Assembly: GCA_028289365.1 (NCBI GenBank) | Contig: JANQQM010000117.1 | Coordinates: 1-52,613 of the forward strand | Source: Salaquimonas sp. | GTDB lineage: Bacteria > Pseudomonadota > Alphaproteobacteria > Rhizobiales > Rhizobiaceae | Length of the DNA: 52,613 bases | Direction: 5' to 3' | Shown here: positions 52,046-52,613 of the stretch, in pieces | How positions within the stretch are numbered: position 1 is the stretch's first letter | Layout: the number at the start of each line of letters is the position of its first letter | Position numbers and translations under genes: made by a program | The notes under the pieces: model-generated | What the model was told of the DNA's origin: nothing | The model's database searches: none | What the model saw: only the letters and a program-made list of their open reading frames with translations

Positions 52046-52150
52046 GTGTGACGAATCGGATATGGTCTGCCGGCGCTTCCCGTATCCATCTTTTGCTTTG
52101 CCACAGCGTGAGATGAGGCGGCCGGGAAAACCAAATGGGCTGGGGAATTC

Positions 52151-52613
52151 ATGCTCACAAGGGGTTGGCCGGAAATGATCTTTACAGGTTTGCGTCGCAA
52201 TAGATCGCAGAAAAACCGCATCTCGGCCCGCCATGAGCGGCAGATGGATGCTGGCGCAAACAGCCTACCCGTTCGCGTGGTCGAGAATCCGCGCGCAACA
52301 AGGCTGACGCTTAGAATTGCACCCGGCGGTCAGGCATTGCGGCTGACAACCCCGCCGCATGTCTCCGATGCGCAAATCGATGCGTTTCTGGATCGCAATC
52401 GCAATTGGGTGGAAACCCGCATTGCAAGATTGCCGGAAACCGTATCGCTGAAGGAAGGCGCAACCATCAATTTCCTTGGCATTGGCCACGAAGTTGTCTT
52501 TGTCGACAAGACCCGCGGCGTGGTCGAAGTAACAACTCGGAATGGCAATCCGGTCCTGAAAATCCCGGGCGAGGGCGCTTCGCGCGGCCGTAAACTGCTG
52601 ACATTCATGAAAA
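52151..52613 (+). CDS. YgjP/M48-type metallopeptidase, 3' end cut by window edge
   Basis: The frame runs from ATG 52151 to the window end. LPVRVVENPRATRLTLRIAPGGQALRLTTPPHVSDAQIDAFLDRN appears in order, then NWVETRI, GATINFLGIGHEVVF and a Gly-rich turn. This is the N-terminal beta domain of the YgjP/DUF45 family; the HExxH metal site would lie beyond the window. ATG 52151 (TGGGGA six bases upstream) or 52175 in the same frame could start it. Confidence 0.75.
   Translation, partial: MLTRGWPEMIFTGLRRNRSQKNRISARHERQMDAGANSLPVRVVENPRATRLTLRIAPGGQALRLTTPPHVSDAQIDAFLDRNRNWVETRIARLPETVSLKEGATINFLGIGHEVVFVDKTRGVVEVTTRNGNPVLKIPGEGASRGRKLLTFMK

Overview
This window is a gene-dense stretch of chromosome from an alphaproteobacterium, most likely of the order Hyphomicrobiales (Rhizobiales). 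The evidence is gene content and order: hemE next to the kinase/phosphatase ppsR, maf, aroE, coaE, dnaQ and secB, which is the gene order around the chromosomal origin in many Alphaproteobacteria; mnmE-mnmG-rsmG-parA-parB; a his cluster with DUF2628 embedded and coaA after hisE; and dnaK-dnaJ-pmtA. Base composition is moderate. I saw no insertion sequences, prophage, CRISPR, tRNA or rRNA. Genus cannot be decided from what is here.

Layout. 1-10.7 kb: the 5' part of a UbiH-type hydroxylase, tesB, the ammonium pair glnK-amtB, ftsK behind a full CtrA-type box, lolA, xthA, a small monooxygenase-fold protein, a cyclic-nucleotide-binding protein, the cell-envelope regulator cenR, and an L,D-transpeptidase-like protein. 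10.7-15.7 kb: yggS, then leuS-lptE-holA. 15.7-21.7 kb (minus strand): mnmE, mnmG, rsmG, parA, parB, with two parS-type palindromes, one perfect in the mnmG-mnmE gap and one inside rsmG. 21.8-26.8 kb: a thioredoxin-fold DUF255 protein facing rho, then hemJ and hemE.

26.82-27.19 kb is the only gene-free stretch longer than 300 bases. It lies between divergent hemE and ppsR and carries DnaA-box-like sequences, an AT-rich segment and a GANTC site, so it is the best oriC candidate. 27.2-31.6 kb: ppsR-maf-aroE-coaE-dnaQ and convergent secB. 31.7-36.3 kb: fxsA, then a tightly packed run of a Tim44-like protein, mltA, smr and an XRE regulator, facing a DUF1402 protein that I read as a divergent lytic-transglycosylase-like protein. 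36.3-38.7 kb: hslV and hslU with a GNAT acetyltransferase overlapping both. 39.0-43.7 kb: hisB-DUF2628-hisH-hisA-hisF-hisE-coaA. 43.7-52.6 kb: alkB, dnaK (sigma-32-like promoter) and dnaJ separated by a hairpin, pmtA, an FMN reductase, pyrF, phaZ, a DUF2852 protein and the start of a YgjP/M48-type metallopeptidase cut by the window edge.

How it fits together: replication initiation (oriC candidate), origin segregation (ParAB/parS), terminus segregation (FtsK), proofreading (DnaQ), clamp loading (HolA) and envelope genes (cenR, lptE, lolA, mltA, DUF1402) share one neighbourhood, with housekeeping operons around them. This is mostly conserved core genome. The least characterised items are the GNAT gene inside hslVU, the DUF1402 protein and the Tim44/MltA/Smr/XRE operon. 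I do not see a clearly new defence or mobile system.
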